Shown: positions 35,425 through 45,525 of the stretch, one piece after another
How positions within the stretch are numbered: the stretch's first letter is position 1
How the letters are laid out: each line of letters begins with the position of its first letter
Assembly: GCA_017475265.1 (NCBI GenBank)
Contig: JAFVFY010000064.1
Location: 1-46,113, forward strand
DNA length: 46,113 nt
Direction of reading: 5' to 3'
From: Prevotella sp.
GTDB lineage: Bacteria; Bacteroidota; Bacteroidia; Bacteroidales; Bacteroidaceae
Made by a program: the position numbers and the translations under genes
Notes under the pieces: model-generated
The model's database searches: none
What the model was told of the DNA's origin: nothing
What the model saw: the letters and a program-made list of their open reading frames with translations, nothing else

Positions 35425-38406
35425 TTACATGGTAACCTTGACACCAAGGTTATAGAAGCGCGTCTGTGGAGCATAGCCAACGTTGGTCTCCATAATCTTG
35501 CGATTCTTTGAGATAGTGAGGAGGTCATTACCGTTGATATAAACCGAGAGTTCCTTTACGACCTTACCCATCATGCTTTTGGGGAAGTCGTAAGTGAGCT
35601 GCACCTTGCGGATGTTGAAGCGGTCGGTGCTGTAGAGCCAGAATGAAGATGCAGCGGCGTTGCTATTGTGATTCTGTGCGGTCAGACGCGGATGCGTAGC
35701 AGTCTCAGCCGTCTCCGGTGTCCAGCGGCCACGAGCATAGACAGAGTACTTGCCGTCTCCCTGCATATAATAGTAACTGTTGTTCTTCATGGCGTAAGCC
35801 CCAAACTGGCCATTGCAAAGCATGAAGAGTGTGAAATTCTTATACTTGAGGGTGAGATTCACACCAATGTTCCACGGTGTTCCGATGTTGCCATATCCAG
35901 AGCCATCAGGATTACCTTTTTCGTCCAAGCCAACGACATTGCCTGACTTGCCAAGGACAACCATGTCTTGGTTATTGATAAGACCATCACCGTTAACATC
36001 CTCATACTTCAAGTCGCCAGGCTGTATTGTTCCACCCAACTTTGACTCAGGGAGGCTTTTCTTCAGGGTGAGCTTTCCATTTTCAGGATTCTCGTCAAAA
36101 TCAGCCATAGTATAGAATCCCAGACAGTTGTATCCCCAGAGTGCATCAATGGGTTGGCCAGTGGTGTACTTGTTAGGTGCGGCAGGATCTAAGTTTTCAT
36201 CATACGTCTTCCACTTTGTCTTGAGATAGGTGCCTACCAATCCTAATTCTGCGTAAACCTTACCAAACTGCTTGCGTCCTTTGATGCTGAAGTCAAGCCC
36301 CTTGCGGTTTTGAACATTGTTGTTGACCACTGGCATGAATGTGCTTCCGGAGAGACCACCCTGCAAATGAGAGGGGAATGTGGTGAGGTTCTTGACGATA
36401 AAGCCATCCATATTCGTGTTGAAGAAGGTCAGCTCGGCAGATAAGAGCTTATTGAGGAACGAGCCCCGGAGGCTTATAGAAAACTCCTTTCTCTTGATAA
36501 AGTCGAGGGAAGGATTTGATCCCGATCTGGAATAAGTATGGTTGGTACTTACCCCTTCATTCCATGAGAAGCCGCTACCCGTTGTGTCCCAGACAGCATC
36601 GTACAGATAGTAGTAATCATTATCCTTGTAGACATCTATATCCTCTTTAAGATTGCTGTAGGATGCACTAAGCAACAAATCGTCAACCCAGTTCACATTC
36701 TTCAGAAAGTTCTCCTTGGCCAAATTCCAACCGAGGGTGAATGAAGGTGAGAATGCTCCACGATGACCTTCAGCCAGACGGGCTGAATGTACGGCAGCCA
36801 ACGAAAATTCTGCAAAGTAACGACCCATGTAGTCGTAACCACCGAGAAGGCCGAGGTTGGCATTAGCATAGCGATGGTATTCGCCACTACGTGTGGTAGT
36901 GTACATATTTCCGAGGAGCATACCCGTGACATGATGTATGCCTCCGAAGGTGTTGTCGTAATCGAAATGGCCATTCCAGCTTATGGTCTGACGATACTTT
37001 GTGTCGGACATGGCCATGTGGCCCGTCACGATTTCGTCGTTTTGCTGAGTAAGAGCAACGATGGCATCCTCTGAGTTGTAGTTACTCCATGTGGGAATGA
37101 ACACAGCGTACTTGTTGTCATACGAGAGGCTGTAGTTAGCAGCATAGTCGATGGCGAACAATGTCTTGAATGACAGACCCTTTAAGAACTTGCTCATGTC
37201 GTAGATGATACCGGCATCGAACTGGAACTGACGACTGACAGCCTGTGTCTTACCGCCGAAGTAGCAGTCGGCGATGGCATTAGTCTGTGTGGTCTTGGTG
37301 CCACCGGGGAAATACTTTCCATCGAGGAGGTTGAGCGACTTTCCCAGGATGGCCAGTGCCTTGCTGGCATTGGGGTCAACCATATCGATATCAATCAGGG
37401 GTGCTGCGTTCTGAGGGAAGTTCGGACGTCCAAGGCCTTTCTGTTGACCGTTATTATCAAATCCTCCTGCCTCTGCCCAGAAGTTTCCCTTGTTCTTATG
37501 TTCATTGTAGAAGGTAGCACTTGCATTGGCAACACCCTTGATGACTTTGTTAATGACCAAGTCCACATTACCGCGCACGCTGAAACGGTCGGTATAGTTA
37601 TCCTTCGCATCACCAAAGTCGAGGAGGTCACCAGCTCTATAGTAGTTGATGTTGGTGTAGAAGTGAGCACGTGTACCACCACCCTGAATTTCAACCGTAC
37701 CTTCCGAACGGTTATATGACTTGCGCACATACTCGTCGGAATAGTAGTTCACGTTGGGATAACGGTAAGGATTCACCCCAGAGGCATGATTGTAGATATC
37801 CATCTGGCTGTAGTAAGCGTCACCAACAGCTTCGTTGTAGAGCGTCATATACTCTGCCGACCCCAGATACTCTGGGAATTCCTTTGCGAAGTGGAAGCCA
37901 GTGTTTGCATTAGCTTTTACCTGCAGGCCGTCCACCTTGCCACGCTTGGTGGTAATCAGGATGACTCCCTTGGCCCCCTTGGCACCATAGAGTGCCACGG
38001 CCTGTGCCCCCTTGAGGAAAGTCACCTGCTCAACCTCTGAAGGAAGCACATTGTTTGACGGACGCTTCACTCCGTCGATAATAACCACTGGAAGGTTGCT
38101 ATTGTCGTTATTGTCAAGACGTTCGTTGTCCATACCCCAAAGGTTGTTTCCATTCCACCCGCCGACAAGGGCATACATGTCTTCAAGGCTACTCATGGTG
38201 TAATCCTTTTTCGACAGCTCTTCCATGTCAACGTATGAAACGCCTCCGAGGAGATGGTCAGCGTCAATGTCGCGGAAAGCAACATGGACTTTCTTTTTGG
38301 CCACGATTGAGTCAGCGTCGTCAGCGGTCTGGGCAATAACCGTCAATGGCGAAGCTGCCAACATGGCAAATAGAAATATGTTTGTTGTTATCTTTTTCAT
38401 AATCAT
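35425..38406 (-). CDS. xusC: SusC/RagA TonB-dependent transporter (second pair)
   Basis: 993 residues with signal peptide (NIFLFAMLAASPLTVIAQ). It lacks the N-terminal carboxypeptidase-regulatory-like domain present in most SusC proteins and passes almost directly to the plug (VVIIDGVKRPSNNVLPSEVE ... GVILITTKRG). The 22-strand barrel follows, ending TRFYNLGVKVTM with the terminal aromatic/hydrophobic pattern of outer membrane barrels. It imports xylo-oligosaccharides with XusD by inference from the locus. The short N-terminus matches XusC-type transporters as I know them. Confidence 0.86.
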   Translation of the reverse strand: MIMKKITTNIFLFAMLAASPLTVIAQTADDADSIVAKKKVHVAFRDIDADHLLGGVSYVDMEELSKKDYTMSSLEDMYALVGGWNGNNLWGMDNERLDNNDNSNLPVVIIDGVKRPSNNVLPSEVEQVTFLKGAQAVALYGAKGAKGVILITTKRGKVDGLQVKANANTGFHFAKEFPEYLGSAEYMTLYNEAVGDAYYSQMDIYNHASGVNPYRYPNVNYYSDEYVRKSYNRSEGTVEIQGGGTRAHFYTNINYYRAGDLLDFGDAKDNYTDRFSVRGNVDLVINKVIKGVANASATFYNEHKNKGNFWAEAGGFDNNGQQKGLGRPNFPQNAAPLIDIDMVDPNASKALAILGKSLNLLDGKYFPGGTKTTQTNAIADCYFGGKTQAVSRQFQFDAGIIYDMSKFLKGLSFKTLFAIDYAANYSLSYDNKYAVFIPTWSNYNSEDAIVALTQQNDEIVTGHMAMSDTKYRQTISWNGHFDYDNTFGGIHHVTGMLLGNMYTTTRSGEYHRYANANLGLLGGYDYMGRYFAEFSLAAVHSARLAEGHRGAFSPSFTLGWNLAKENFLKNVNWVDDLLLSASYSNLKEDIDVYKDNDYYYLYDAVWDTTGSGFSWNEGVSTNHTYSRSGSNPSLDFIKRKEFSISLRGSFLNKLLSAELTFFNTNMDGFIVKNLTTFPSHLQGGLSGSTFMPVVNNNVQNRKGLDFSIKGRKQFGKVYAELGLVGTYLKTKWKTYDENLDPAAPNKYTTGQPIDALWGYNCLGFYTMADFDENPENGKLTLKKSLPESKLGGTIQPGDLKYEDVNGDGLINNQDMVVLGKSGNVVGLDEKGNPDGSGYGNIGTPWNIGVNLTLKYKNFTLFMLCNGQFGAYAMKNNSYYYMQGDGKYSVYARGRWTPETAETATHPRLTAQNHNSNAAASSFWLYSTDRFNIRKVQLTYDFPKSMMGKVVKELSVYINGNDLLTISKNRKIMETNVGYAPQTRFYNLGVKVTM

Positions 38407-38460
38407 TATTAATTATAGCGGTAGCAAATTATTTACTTTTCACTATTCACTTAACTCACT

Positions 38461-40476
38461 TTACCATCCTGGATTCTGTGGGAATCCTTCATAAAGATAA
38501 ATATCCTTGTCAGGAAGTGGGAACCAGTAGTGCTTTGACTCAAAGCGCCGGGTAATGAGTTCCTCCTTGTGGAAGTTACCGACCTTTGCATCCTTCGGGT
38601 CATGACTCTTAAACCATTCGGCATCCTCCAGTCGCTCGAACTCGTGAGAGTATTTCACTGTGTAGGGAGGTTCAGTCAAGAGGAGCCAGCGCTGAAGGTC
38701 GCACCAACGGAACCCTTCGAAGGAAAGCTCGACTGCGCGCTCACGACGCACCTCATCGATGAAGTGCTCCTTGGTGTCCATAAGGTTGGCCTGTACATGC
38801 TCCATAGGATAATCGTCGGAGTTCACACGGTCGCGAAGCACGTTGATGGCGTCGACAGCCGACAGCGAACAATAGGTGGGTCTATCCTTCAGCTCTTTTG
38901 CACTATTTGAAACAACTGCCTGTGCCTCTGCATACATCAGATAAATATCAGCAAGGCGCATATAGGGAAGATAGCACTCGAAGTTGTAGTCCCAGTCATA
39001 CCATTTGTCACCTTCATTGCACTGGTGAGGCACCAACTTCTGTATGAAATATCCCGTGCTGCTGGCATCGGCCACTGAGCGCATGGCTCCGCCGGTATAA
39101 AGATCGCAATACTCCAGCTTCTTCTGGTCGGAGTTCAAGGCATCTGTGCTGAGGACATAGTGGAAACCGTCGAAGATAATGTCATGGTAGAAACGCGGGT
39201 CGCGGTTCTTGTAAGGATGTTCCGGATCCCACCCAGACTCTGGGTTCAGCACATACTGGCCATTGCGTACAAGATAGATGGGCTGTCCGTTAGCCATACC
39301 GTACTGGTCGATGACGTTAGCCGTTGGATGGTGTATAATCTTGTCGTGAGCCACGAGACCAGCGACCTTCGGGCCGAAGATCTTTGCACAGTTCCAGTTA
39401 GCAGTGTTCAAGCCAGAGCAAACGCCACGGAAGATGGCCTCTGTAGAACCAGGCACGTTCCAACCTTGCTTGACGGTATAGAATATGTCAGAGTAGCTGG
39501 TCTCAAAATTCTCGTCTTTAACATGGTCGTAGATGTTGGAATACCTAAAATCTGCGAGCTTATAGGTAACCTGCTTTCTGTTTACCATTTCAAGTACCCT
39601 GCCGAATGTCTCAGCAGCCTTCTTGCAGTATTCGACATCATAATCATAGGTCTTGCCAGTAGAACTTGCATCCAGCAGTTTGTAAGTTTCTCCCCTGTTG
39701 TACTTCTCAAACTCCTTCATGAGTGGTGAGCCAGCCCAGAGATAGCACTTTCCGAGGTAACAGAGTGCCATGAATTTGTTGACACGCAGATAGTTCACAA
39801 CTGACGTCTGCATACCAGCCAAGGTCTCGTCCCATCCCTGCGGGTCTAAAGGCAGGAGGTCGGCAGCTCTTTCAAAGTCCTCTGCACAGCGGTCGGCACA
39901 TTCCTGGAAGGAAAGACGTGGAAGCTCGGGGATGCTTGTAGCCTCAAAAGCCTCATCAATGTAGGGCAGACCACCAAAGTAGCACATCAGCTCGAAATGC
40001 CACCATGCGCGGAAGAAATACATCTGTCCGAGCAGCAGGTCGCGCTCCTCGTCAGTTCCTACGAGCGCCTTGATGTTTGCAATACCCATGTTACACTTAC
40101 GGATGCAGTACCATGCGCTTCTCCAGAGTGATTGTCTGTCTCCATTCAGCCAGCACTGGCTGTTGGTGTACCAGTTACGATAGTTGCCAAGGTCTACCTG
40201 ATGATCCATGTGTGCATAACCTTCAGGGTTGTGGACGGCATCATCGCCAAAGTTCCAAGCAGTGCAATAGTTGACCTTCTCCTTGTCAGGAATCAGATTA
40301 TAGATTTCCTCAATATATCCCTGGAAGTTGCGGTAGTTCTTGAAAGCCTCATCCTCTGCCACAATAGACTCCGGGTCTTTCTCGAGCCAGTCCTTGCAGG
40401 AAGTGAGAGAAGTGCCGGTTGCCAGCAGGATGAGCGAACCACACAAGAGGGACTTTATATTATTATTGTATTTCAT
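38461..40476 (-). CDS. xusB: SusD/RagB family lipoprotein (first pair)
   Basis: 671 residues; lipoprotein signal CGSLILLATGTSLTSCKDW (Cys27). SusD hallmarks are the N-terminal EKDPESIVAEDEAFKNY, GQMYFFRAWWHFELMCYFGG in the TPR region and the C-terminal ERAVELSFEGFRWCDLQRW. As part of the first SusC/SusD pair it should bind long xylan chains at the surface. Confidence 0.88.
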   Translation of the reverse strand: MKYNNNIKSLLCGSLILLATGTSLTSCKDWLEKDPESIVAEDEAFKNYRNFQGYIEEIYNLIPDKEKVNYCTAWNFGDDAVHNPEGYAHMDHQVDLGNYRNWYTNSQCWLNGDRQSLWRSAWYCIRKCNMGIANIKALVGTDEERDLLLGQMYFFRAWWHFELMCYFGGLPYIDEAFEATSIPELPRLSFQECADRCAEDFERAADLLPLDPQGWDETLAGMQTSVVNYLRVNKFMALCYLGKCYLWAGSPLMKEFEKYNRGETYKLLDASSTGKTYDYDVEYCKKAAETFGRVLEMVNRKQVTYKLADFRYSNIYDHVKDENFETSYSDIFYTVKQGWNVPGSTEAIFRGVCSGLNTANWNCAKIFGPKVAGLVAHDKIIHHPTANVIDQYGMANGQPIYLVRNGQYVLNPESGWDPEHPYKNRDPRFYHDIIFDGFHYVLSTDALNSDQKKLEYCDLYTGGAMRSVADASSTGYFIQKLVPHQCNEGDKWYDWDYNFECYLPYMRLADIYLMYAEAQAVVSNSAKELKDRPTYCSLSAVDAINVLRDRVNSDDYPMEHVQANLMDTKEHFIDEVRRERAVELSFEGFRWCDLQRWLLLTEPPYTVKYSHEFERLEDAEWFKSHDPKDAKVGNFHKEELITRRFESKHYWFPLPDKDIYLYEGFPQNPGW

Positions 40477-40485
40477 ATTTATATT

Positions 40486-40566
40486 TACGATTTACGAATT
40501 TTCGATTTACGATTTGTTACCACTATGGTTGCAAATTCTTAACTCCTAACTTTCAACTCCTAACTC
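40486..40566. repeat. 7-base arrays between xusA and xusB, ending at the xusA stop codon
   Basis: One block reads ACGATTT, ACGAATT, TTCGATTT, ACGATTT. A second reads AACTCCT, AACTTTC, AACTCCT, AACTCTT, and its last bases are the TAA stop codon of xusA (40567-40569, minus strand). Confidence 0.8.
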
Positions 40567-43500
40567 TTAGAGGTAAAGTTTAAATCCGAAGTTGAAACGT
40601 CTGACTGTGGGATAGGCACCGCCTCCACCACTCCAACCGTAGTTACTCTCACGGTCGTCAGGCATCTTTGTAATGAGGAAGAGGTTGTTACCATTGAGGT
40701 AAATCTTCAGGCTTGAGAAACCAATGTTCTTAATCCAGCCCTTCGTCCAGGTGTAGGCGACTTCCACATTCTTCAGACGGAAATAGGAACCATCAAAGAG
40801 ATACTGGGTACCGTCGTTATAGGCGACTTGTGTGTTGAAGCGCGGCACGACAACCTCACCAGTTCCGGCTGCAGGATTCCACCACGAGCCATTGTCGTAT
40901 ACGGTGAGCAGCTGGTCTCCGAATGAGGGCAGTCCTACGTCACGTGTTACACCCGTTACGCCATAAAGCTGTGCGAAGCAGGAGAAGCCTTTCCACTCCC
41001 ATCCGATGGTGGCGTTGTAAGTGTGCTCCGGGTTTCCAGTGTATCCGTAAGGAGCCTGGTCGTTTGTCTCGTCCACGACACCGTCGCCATTGAAGTCCAC
41101 GATGTAGTGGTCGCCGATGAGCACGGTCTCGTCGCTTGTCTGACGCGGAGGTGCGCTGTAAAGTTCATCGTAGGTATTGATAAAGCCATTGTCGATGAAT
41201 GAATGGTATTGTCCTTGAGAATAGCCCTGTGCCTTGCGGTAGCTCGGAATGAGTTCGGGGTCATCCTTCAACAATATCTTATTGTGTGCGTAGGTATAGT
41301 TGGTGTTTGCCCAGAAGCGCATACCATTGTTCAACACCTTGTTGAAGCGCAGCTCCACCTCGAAACCAGAGTTCTTGATCTTACCCTTGTTGATGTCGGG
41401 GGTCATGGCAGCACCATAGTATGAGGGCACCGAGCGGTCGGCTCCGGAAATGAAGATGTCGTAACGGTCATCGCGGAACCAGTCGAAGCTACCAGCAAAC
41501 ATACCATTTCCAAAAGCATAGTCGAAACCGAGGTTCATCTTCTTCACGGTAGCCCAGCGAAGGTCGGGGTTAGCAATAGTAGCTTCCTTATAGCCGGTGA
41601 ACGGACTGTTGCCACGACTACCTGTATTACCAATATTCACCTCGTAAGGACCAATGACCTCCCAGCCTGTCAGGTAGGCAAAGCGATAGCCCGAGCTGTC
41701 ATCACCTATCTCACCAATAGAACCACGGATCTTCAGCATGTCAATGATGCCCTTCTCCCTAAGCGGCTTCATGAATTTCTCTTCTGAAATCATCCAGCCT
41801 GCGGCTCCTGAGCAGAAGAAAGCAAAGCGGTAGTCGGGAGAGAATCGCTGTGAACCGTTGTAAGCACCGTTGAACTCTGCGAAATACTTGCCCATCAGGT
41901 CGTAGGTTGTACGGAACACCCAGTCCTCACGGCGATTCTCCAAGTCGGCGTTACCGGCATTGATACGACGCTTCCAGTTACCCATCACCGAAACGTTATG
42001 TATGCCAAACTGACGGGCCCAGAAGAGCTGGAGCGACATTTCCGTAGCACGGCTCGTATTTTTCACGCTACCGGCCTGGGTGGACCAGTCGCGCTTTTCG
42101 TAGAAGTCGAAGCCTGTCTTGGCAAAGATGTCATTCTCATACAGCAGCTGTCCATCCTCGGGAAGAATGTAGGCAGTATTGTTGACATGGCCACCACCGG
42201 CGGCATTGATACCACGCTCAGCCTCATCGAACTGGTTGTCCCAGGAGATGGTTCCACGGGCAATAAGTCCCTTAGTGATGAAGTCGAGATTCTGCTCGAG
42301 AGAGAAGTCAGTGAATACGCGGGTAATTGTTTTCAGCTCATAACCAGCCGTTGCCACGTTCATGGCCGAGTTTGCCATGTTGGAAGCTGCCAATCGAGAC
42401 CATCCCCATGCGCCATTAGAGAACTTAACGGGGTAAACGTTGGGTGGCATACGGTAAGCACCTGCCCAGTTCTGCTGCTGGAACCACTCGCCGCTATTAC
42501 CATAATAATAACGTGGAGTCTTCTGCTGGGCATTGGAACCTGCCAAGTTGACCCTGAACTGGGTAGTCTTCGTAATCTGGAAGTCGAGGTTTGAACGAAC
42601 ATTCAGACGGTTGTAGGCATAACCACCCTCGTAACCCTGATTGTTGTCCCAAATCCTGGTCATATCACCCTCGTTCTGATAGTCGAAGGCAACGAAATAT
42701 TTCACGAAGGACGTACCGCCGGAGAAATTGAGGTTCGCATTATACGACATGGCGGTATTCCTGAACATTTCATCCTGCCAGTCAACATTCGGATAACGCT
42801 CTGCCTGACTGTAGTCGCCAAGATAGTTACCATCGGCATCATAGTTTGGCTTCACGGTATGGTCCTGATTGCGGAAGAGGTTGATGAATGTCTGCGGACG
42901 ATAATATGCCCACGAGGCATCACCACCCAGAGCAAGCTCATGCTCGATGGCCTGGTTGCGGAACATATATCCATCGTAAGAATCGTACTTGCGCGGGAGC
43001 TTCGATACTGCCTTCAGCGTAGCGTTGAAACCGACGTCGATTCTAGCCTTGCCCTCCACACCACGCTTCGTGGTAATAAGGATAACACCATTAGCACCTT
43101 CCACACCGTAAACGGCTGTTGCCGAGGCATCCTTCAGCACAGAGACCGTAGCCACAGAGGTGATGTCAACGGACTTAATCTCACGCTTCACACCATCGAC
43201 GAGGATAAGCGGCTGGGCATCCTGGTTCCAGGCAGCGGCACCACGAATGTAGATTCGCGGGTCTTCCTCACCAGGCTGACCTGAAGAGGCAATGGTGGCG
43301 ATACCCGGGAGGTTACCCGTAAGGGCCGCACTCACACTACCGATACCCGCTGAACGTTCAAGAACTTCACCTGTGGTCTGCGTAATGGCACCCACCACAG
43401 ATGCTTTTTTCTGCTGGCCGTAACCCACGACGACGACTTCATCAAGCTTAGTGTTCTCAGCAAGCGTAACCTTGAAGCTGCGCTGCTTGCCAACCTTGAT

Positions 43501-43839
43501 TTCCTTGGTAATCATACCGACGTATGAGATTACCAACACTGTCTGTTCCGAAGGTACATCCAGCCGGAAGTTACCGTCGAAGTCGGTAACAGCACCCTTC
43601 GACGTGTTTCCCTTCACTACGACCGAGGCGCCAATGAGCCCCTCGCCGTTGGAATCGACGACCGTTCCCTTGACTGGGATGTCCTGTCCCAACACTGTGG
43701 TACAAAACATCAACGCCATCATCACTAAAACACCATGTAAAGTGAATGGCGCCGGACGAAGAACAGTCTCTTTCACAAAGTTTGTCAACTGTTGTTTCAT
43801 CTTGACTGATTTTGATTCATATTCATTGAGTTTATTCAT
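40567..43839 (-). CDS. xusA: SusC/RagA TonB-dependent transporter (first pair)
   Basis: 1090 residues as annotated; the Met at 43800 (MKQQLTNFVKET) is an alternative start. A hydrophobic signal segment (LVMMALMFCTTVLGQ) is followed by a CarboxypepD_reg-like domain (VKGTVVDSNGEGLIGASVVV), the TonB-box-like DEVVVVGYGQQ, the plug (PLILVDGVKREIKSVD ... GVILITTKRG) and a long barrel ending RRFNFGFKLYL. It is the first gene of the xylan operon, with a promoter about 80 bp upstream and a phased repeat block behind that. Confidence 0.9.
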   Translation of the reverse strand: MNKLNEYESKSVKMKQQLTNFVKETVLRPAPFTLHGVLVMMALMFCTTVLGQDIPVKGTVVDSNGEGLIGASVVVKGNTSKGAVTDFDGNFRLDVPSEQTVLVISYVGMITKEIKVGKQRSFKVTLAENTKLDEVVVVGYGQQKKASVVGAITQTTGEVLERSAGIGSVSAALTGNLPGIATIASSGQPGEEDPRIYIRGAAAWNQDAQPLILVDGVKREIKSVDITSVATVSVLKDASATAVYGVEGANGVILITTKRGVEGKARIDVGFNATLKAVSKLPRKYDSYDGYMFRNQAIEHELALGGDASWAYYRPQTFINLFRNQDHTVKPNYDADGNYLGDYSQAERYPNVDWQDEMFRNTAMSYNANLNFSGGTSFVKYFVAFDYQNEGDMTRIWDNNQGYEGGYAYNRLNVRSNLDFQITKTTQFRVNLAGSNAQQKTPRYYYGNSGEWFQQQNWAGAYRMPPNVYPVKFSNGAWGWSRLAASNMANSAMNVATAGYELKTITRVFTDFSLEQNLDFITKGLIARGTISWDNQFDEAERGINAAGGGHVNNTAYILPEDGQLLYENDIFAKTGFDFYEKRDWSTQAGSVKNTSRATEMSLQLFWARQFGIHNVSVMGNWKRRINAGNADLENRREDWVFRTTYDLMGKYFAEFNGAYNGSQRFSPDYRFAFFCSGAAGWMISEEKFMKPLREKGIIDMLKIRGSIGEIGDDSSGYRFAYLTGWEVIGPYEVNIGNTGSRGNSPFTGYKEATIANPDLRWATVKKMNLGFDYAFGNGMFAGSFDWFRDDRYDIFISGADRSVPSYYGAAMTPDINKGKIKNSGFEVELRFNKVLNNGMRFWANTNYTYAHNKILLKDDPELIPSYRKAQGYSQGQYHSFIDNGFINTYDELYSAPPRQTSDETVLIGDHYIVDFNGDGVVDETNDQAPYGYTGNPEHTYNATIGWEWKGFSCFAQLYGVTGVTRDVGLPSFGDQLLTVYDNGSWWNPAAGTGEVVVPRFNTQVAYNDGTQYLFDGSYFRLKNVEVAYTWTKGWIKNIGFSSLKIYLNGNNLFLITKMPDDRESNYGWSGGGGAYPTVRRFNFGFKLYL

Positions 43840-43917
43840 ATATTTTTCTTGACTGTAGCACGGAAATCGTATCTGTCGGTTTAGACTTTCTCGCTTAGGT
43901 TTAACTTATTTTGCTTG

Positions 43918-43925
43918 CAAATTTA
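43918..43925 (-). promoter_or_regulatory. -7 element of the xus operon (TAAATTTG)
   Basis: Minus-strand TAAATTTG followed by CAAGC, about 80 bases before the xusA start. No TTG is found at 19-21 bases, which is common at activator-dependent promoters and fits inducible control. Confidence 0.62.
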
Positions 43926-44001
43926 AAAATTTTTCTCTAATACTACCTATAATAATTGTTGCAATCGGTTTTTGTATACGTAGGAAAAAAACGAAATGAA
44001 A

Positions 44002-44118
44002 CAAATAGAAAATGGTTTGCAACAAATAGAAACATAACGAAAGGCAAAAAGCTAAAGGAAATTGTCAAAAAGCAAGTAATATTTATCAAAAAGCAAGTGT
44101 CATTTGTCAAAAAACTAG
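44002..44118. promoter_or_regulatory. Six A-rich repeats spaced 21-22 bp upstream of xusA
   Basis: CAAATAGAAA starts at 44002 and 44023; CAAAAAGC or CAAAAAAC starts at 44045, 44066, 44087 and 44108. Spacing is 21, 22, 21, 21 and 21 bases, two helical turns. The block is 77-193 bp upstream of the -7 element. It may be a tandem operator for the locus's regulator, or phased A-tracts that bend DNA. Confidence 0.6.
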
Positions 44119-44137
44119 GCTATCCGTTAAAAGGAAA

Positions 44138-45505
44138 TTAACTCTCGGCGATATGGAATCCTGCCTGCGTCAGGTCTTGCCAGAAGTGTGGGTACGACTT
44201 GGAAACTACCTGGGGGTTGTTGATGCTAATGGACATGAGGAGCGACATGGGGGCGAAGGCAAGGGCCATGCGATGGTCGTCGTAGGTATCAATAGAAGCA
44301 GCCTTCAATCTATAATCGTCAATTGTCCCGTCCCACGACAGTTCGCGTCCGTTTTTATCGTGGAGAATGAAGCCCAGCTTACGCAGTTCGGTCTTGAGGG
44401 CCTCGATGCGGTCAGTCTCCTTGATTTTCAGGGTCTGGAGGCCTGTGAAATGGAAGGGTACGCCCAGGGCGCAACAGGTGCAGACGATGGTCTGTGCCAG
44501 GTCGGGGGCGTTGGTGAAGTCGTAATCCAGACGGCTCACCCTCTGACCACTCTTCCGAAGCGTAACCGTTGTAGGCACGCCGGGTGTGGCATCCTGGAAA
44601 GTGGTCCTAACACCGAGTAGACTGAAGATATAGCGCACGCTGGAGTCTCCCTGCTTCGAGCCGTCCATCAGTCCTGTAAGCTGTATCTCGGCATTAGGGT
44701 CACGAGAGAGAGCAACCATTTCGTACCAGTAGCTGGCGGCACTCCAGTCATTCTCTATCAGGTAGGGGCGTGGCTCGTATGGCTTCGGCTTTACCTCGAT
44801 GGTATCCACAGCTGTCCATTCGGCATCGGCTCCGAACTCGCGCATCGTCCATAGTGTGAGGTCTATGTAGGGGCGCGAGATAATTTCGCCCATGAGCCTG
44901 AGCGTCAGGCCATGCTTCAGCACAGGGCCGATGAGCAGAAGGGCAGAGATAAACTGTGAGGAGATGTTTCCTGCTACTTCAAGCAGCCCGCCCTCCAGCT
45001 GTCGTCCGCTGATGCGCAACGGAGGGAAACCCTCTTCGCCAGCATAGCTGATATCGGCTCCCAGATGGCGAAGGGCATCGACGAGCACCTTGATGGGGCG
45101 GTGTTTCATGCGCTCTGTGCCTGTCAGGAGCCCCCTCCAACCTTCCCCCGTAGGGGAGACATTCTCTGCCGTGGGAGAGGCCGTCACCGCCAGGAATGCC
45201 GTCATAAAGCGCATGGCTGTACCGGCAGCCTTGATGTCGATGACCTCAGGCATGGTCTCTAGGGCACGGATAATGACCTCTGTGTCGTCACAATCGCTAA
45301 GATTACGAGGAAGCGGGGATTGCATATCCCCTTGAGCAGATTGCATATCCCCTTGAGTAGATTGTGATTTACCTTGAGCAGATTGCATTTTTCCTTGAAC
45401 CGAAAGAGCATGAATGACAAGTGCACGGTTGGAAATGCTCTTCGAAGCGGGTAGCGTCACCGTAGCACGCAAAAGAGAGGGTGGTGTGAGTAAGTAATGG
45501 ACCAT
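44138..45505 (-). CDS. aroA: 3-phosphoshikimate 1-carboxyvinyltransferase (EPSP synthase)
   Basis: 455 residues from the ATG at 45505, chosen because a full promoter lies at 45526-45533. EPSPS motifs are in order: LPASKSISNRALVIHAL, AGTAMRFMTAFLA, LLTGTERMKHRP, AGNISSQFISALLL, NDWSAASYWYEM, LKIKETDRIEALK and DDHRMALAFAP. It makes EPSP from shikimate-3-phosphate and PEP. Two insertions are odd. Residues 37-64 are four 7-residue repeats (QGKMQSA, QGKSQST, QGDMQSA, QGDMQSP) between the N-terminal helix and NLSDCDDTE; and SPTAENVSPTGEGWRG precedes LLTGTERMK. Both fall at surface-type loop positions. All core motifs are kept, so it is probably active. Confidence 0.92.
   Translation of the reverse strand: MVHYLLTPPSLLRATVTLPASKSISNRALVIHALSVQGKMQSAQGKSQSTQGDMQSAQGDMQSPLPRNLSDCDDTEVIIRALETMPEVIDIKAAGTAMRFMTAFLAVTASPTAENVSPTGEGWRGLLTGTERMKHRPIKVLVDALRHLGADISYAGEEGFPPLRISGRQLEGGLLEVAGNISSQFISALLLIGPVLKHGLTLRLMGEIISRPYIDLTLWTMREFGADAEWTAVDTIEVKPKPYEPRPYLIENDWSAASYWYEMVALSRDPNAEIQLTGLMDGSKQGDSSVRYIFSLLGVRTTFQDATPGVPTTVTLRKSGQRVSRLDYDFTNAPDLAQTIVCTCCALGVPFHFTGLQTLKIKETDRIEALKTELRKLGFILHDKNGRELSWDGTIDDYRLKAASIDTYDDHRMALAFAPMSLLMSISINNPQVVSKSYPHFWQDLTQAGFHIAES
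45130..45182. repeat. GC-rich insertion inside aroA
   Basis: A C/G-rich patch with the small hairpin CCCCCGTAGGGG encodes SPTAENVSPTGEGWRG. It resembles the CCCCTCC-type patch inside the TPR/AraC regulator (2055-2145). Confidence 0.5.
45314..45397. repeat. Four 21-bp tandem repeats inside aroA
   Basis: Four units of the type GATTGCATATCCCCTTGAGCA (plus strand), differing at few positions, add exactly 28 codons. 21 bases is three times seven, so it keeps both the 7-base period and the reading frame. Confidence 0.9.
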
Positions 45506-45525
45506 ATTAAATACTTTACAATGCG

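Noticed and set aside
44002-44118. Possible CRISPR array upstream of xusA
   Set aside because: Repeats are only about 8-10 bases at 21-22 bp spacing, with no spacers of CRISPR length and no cas genes.
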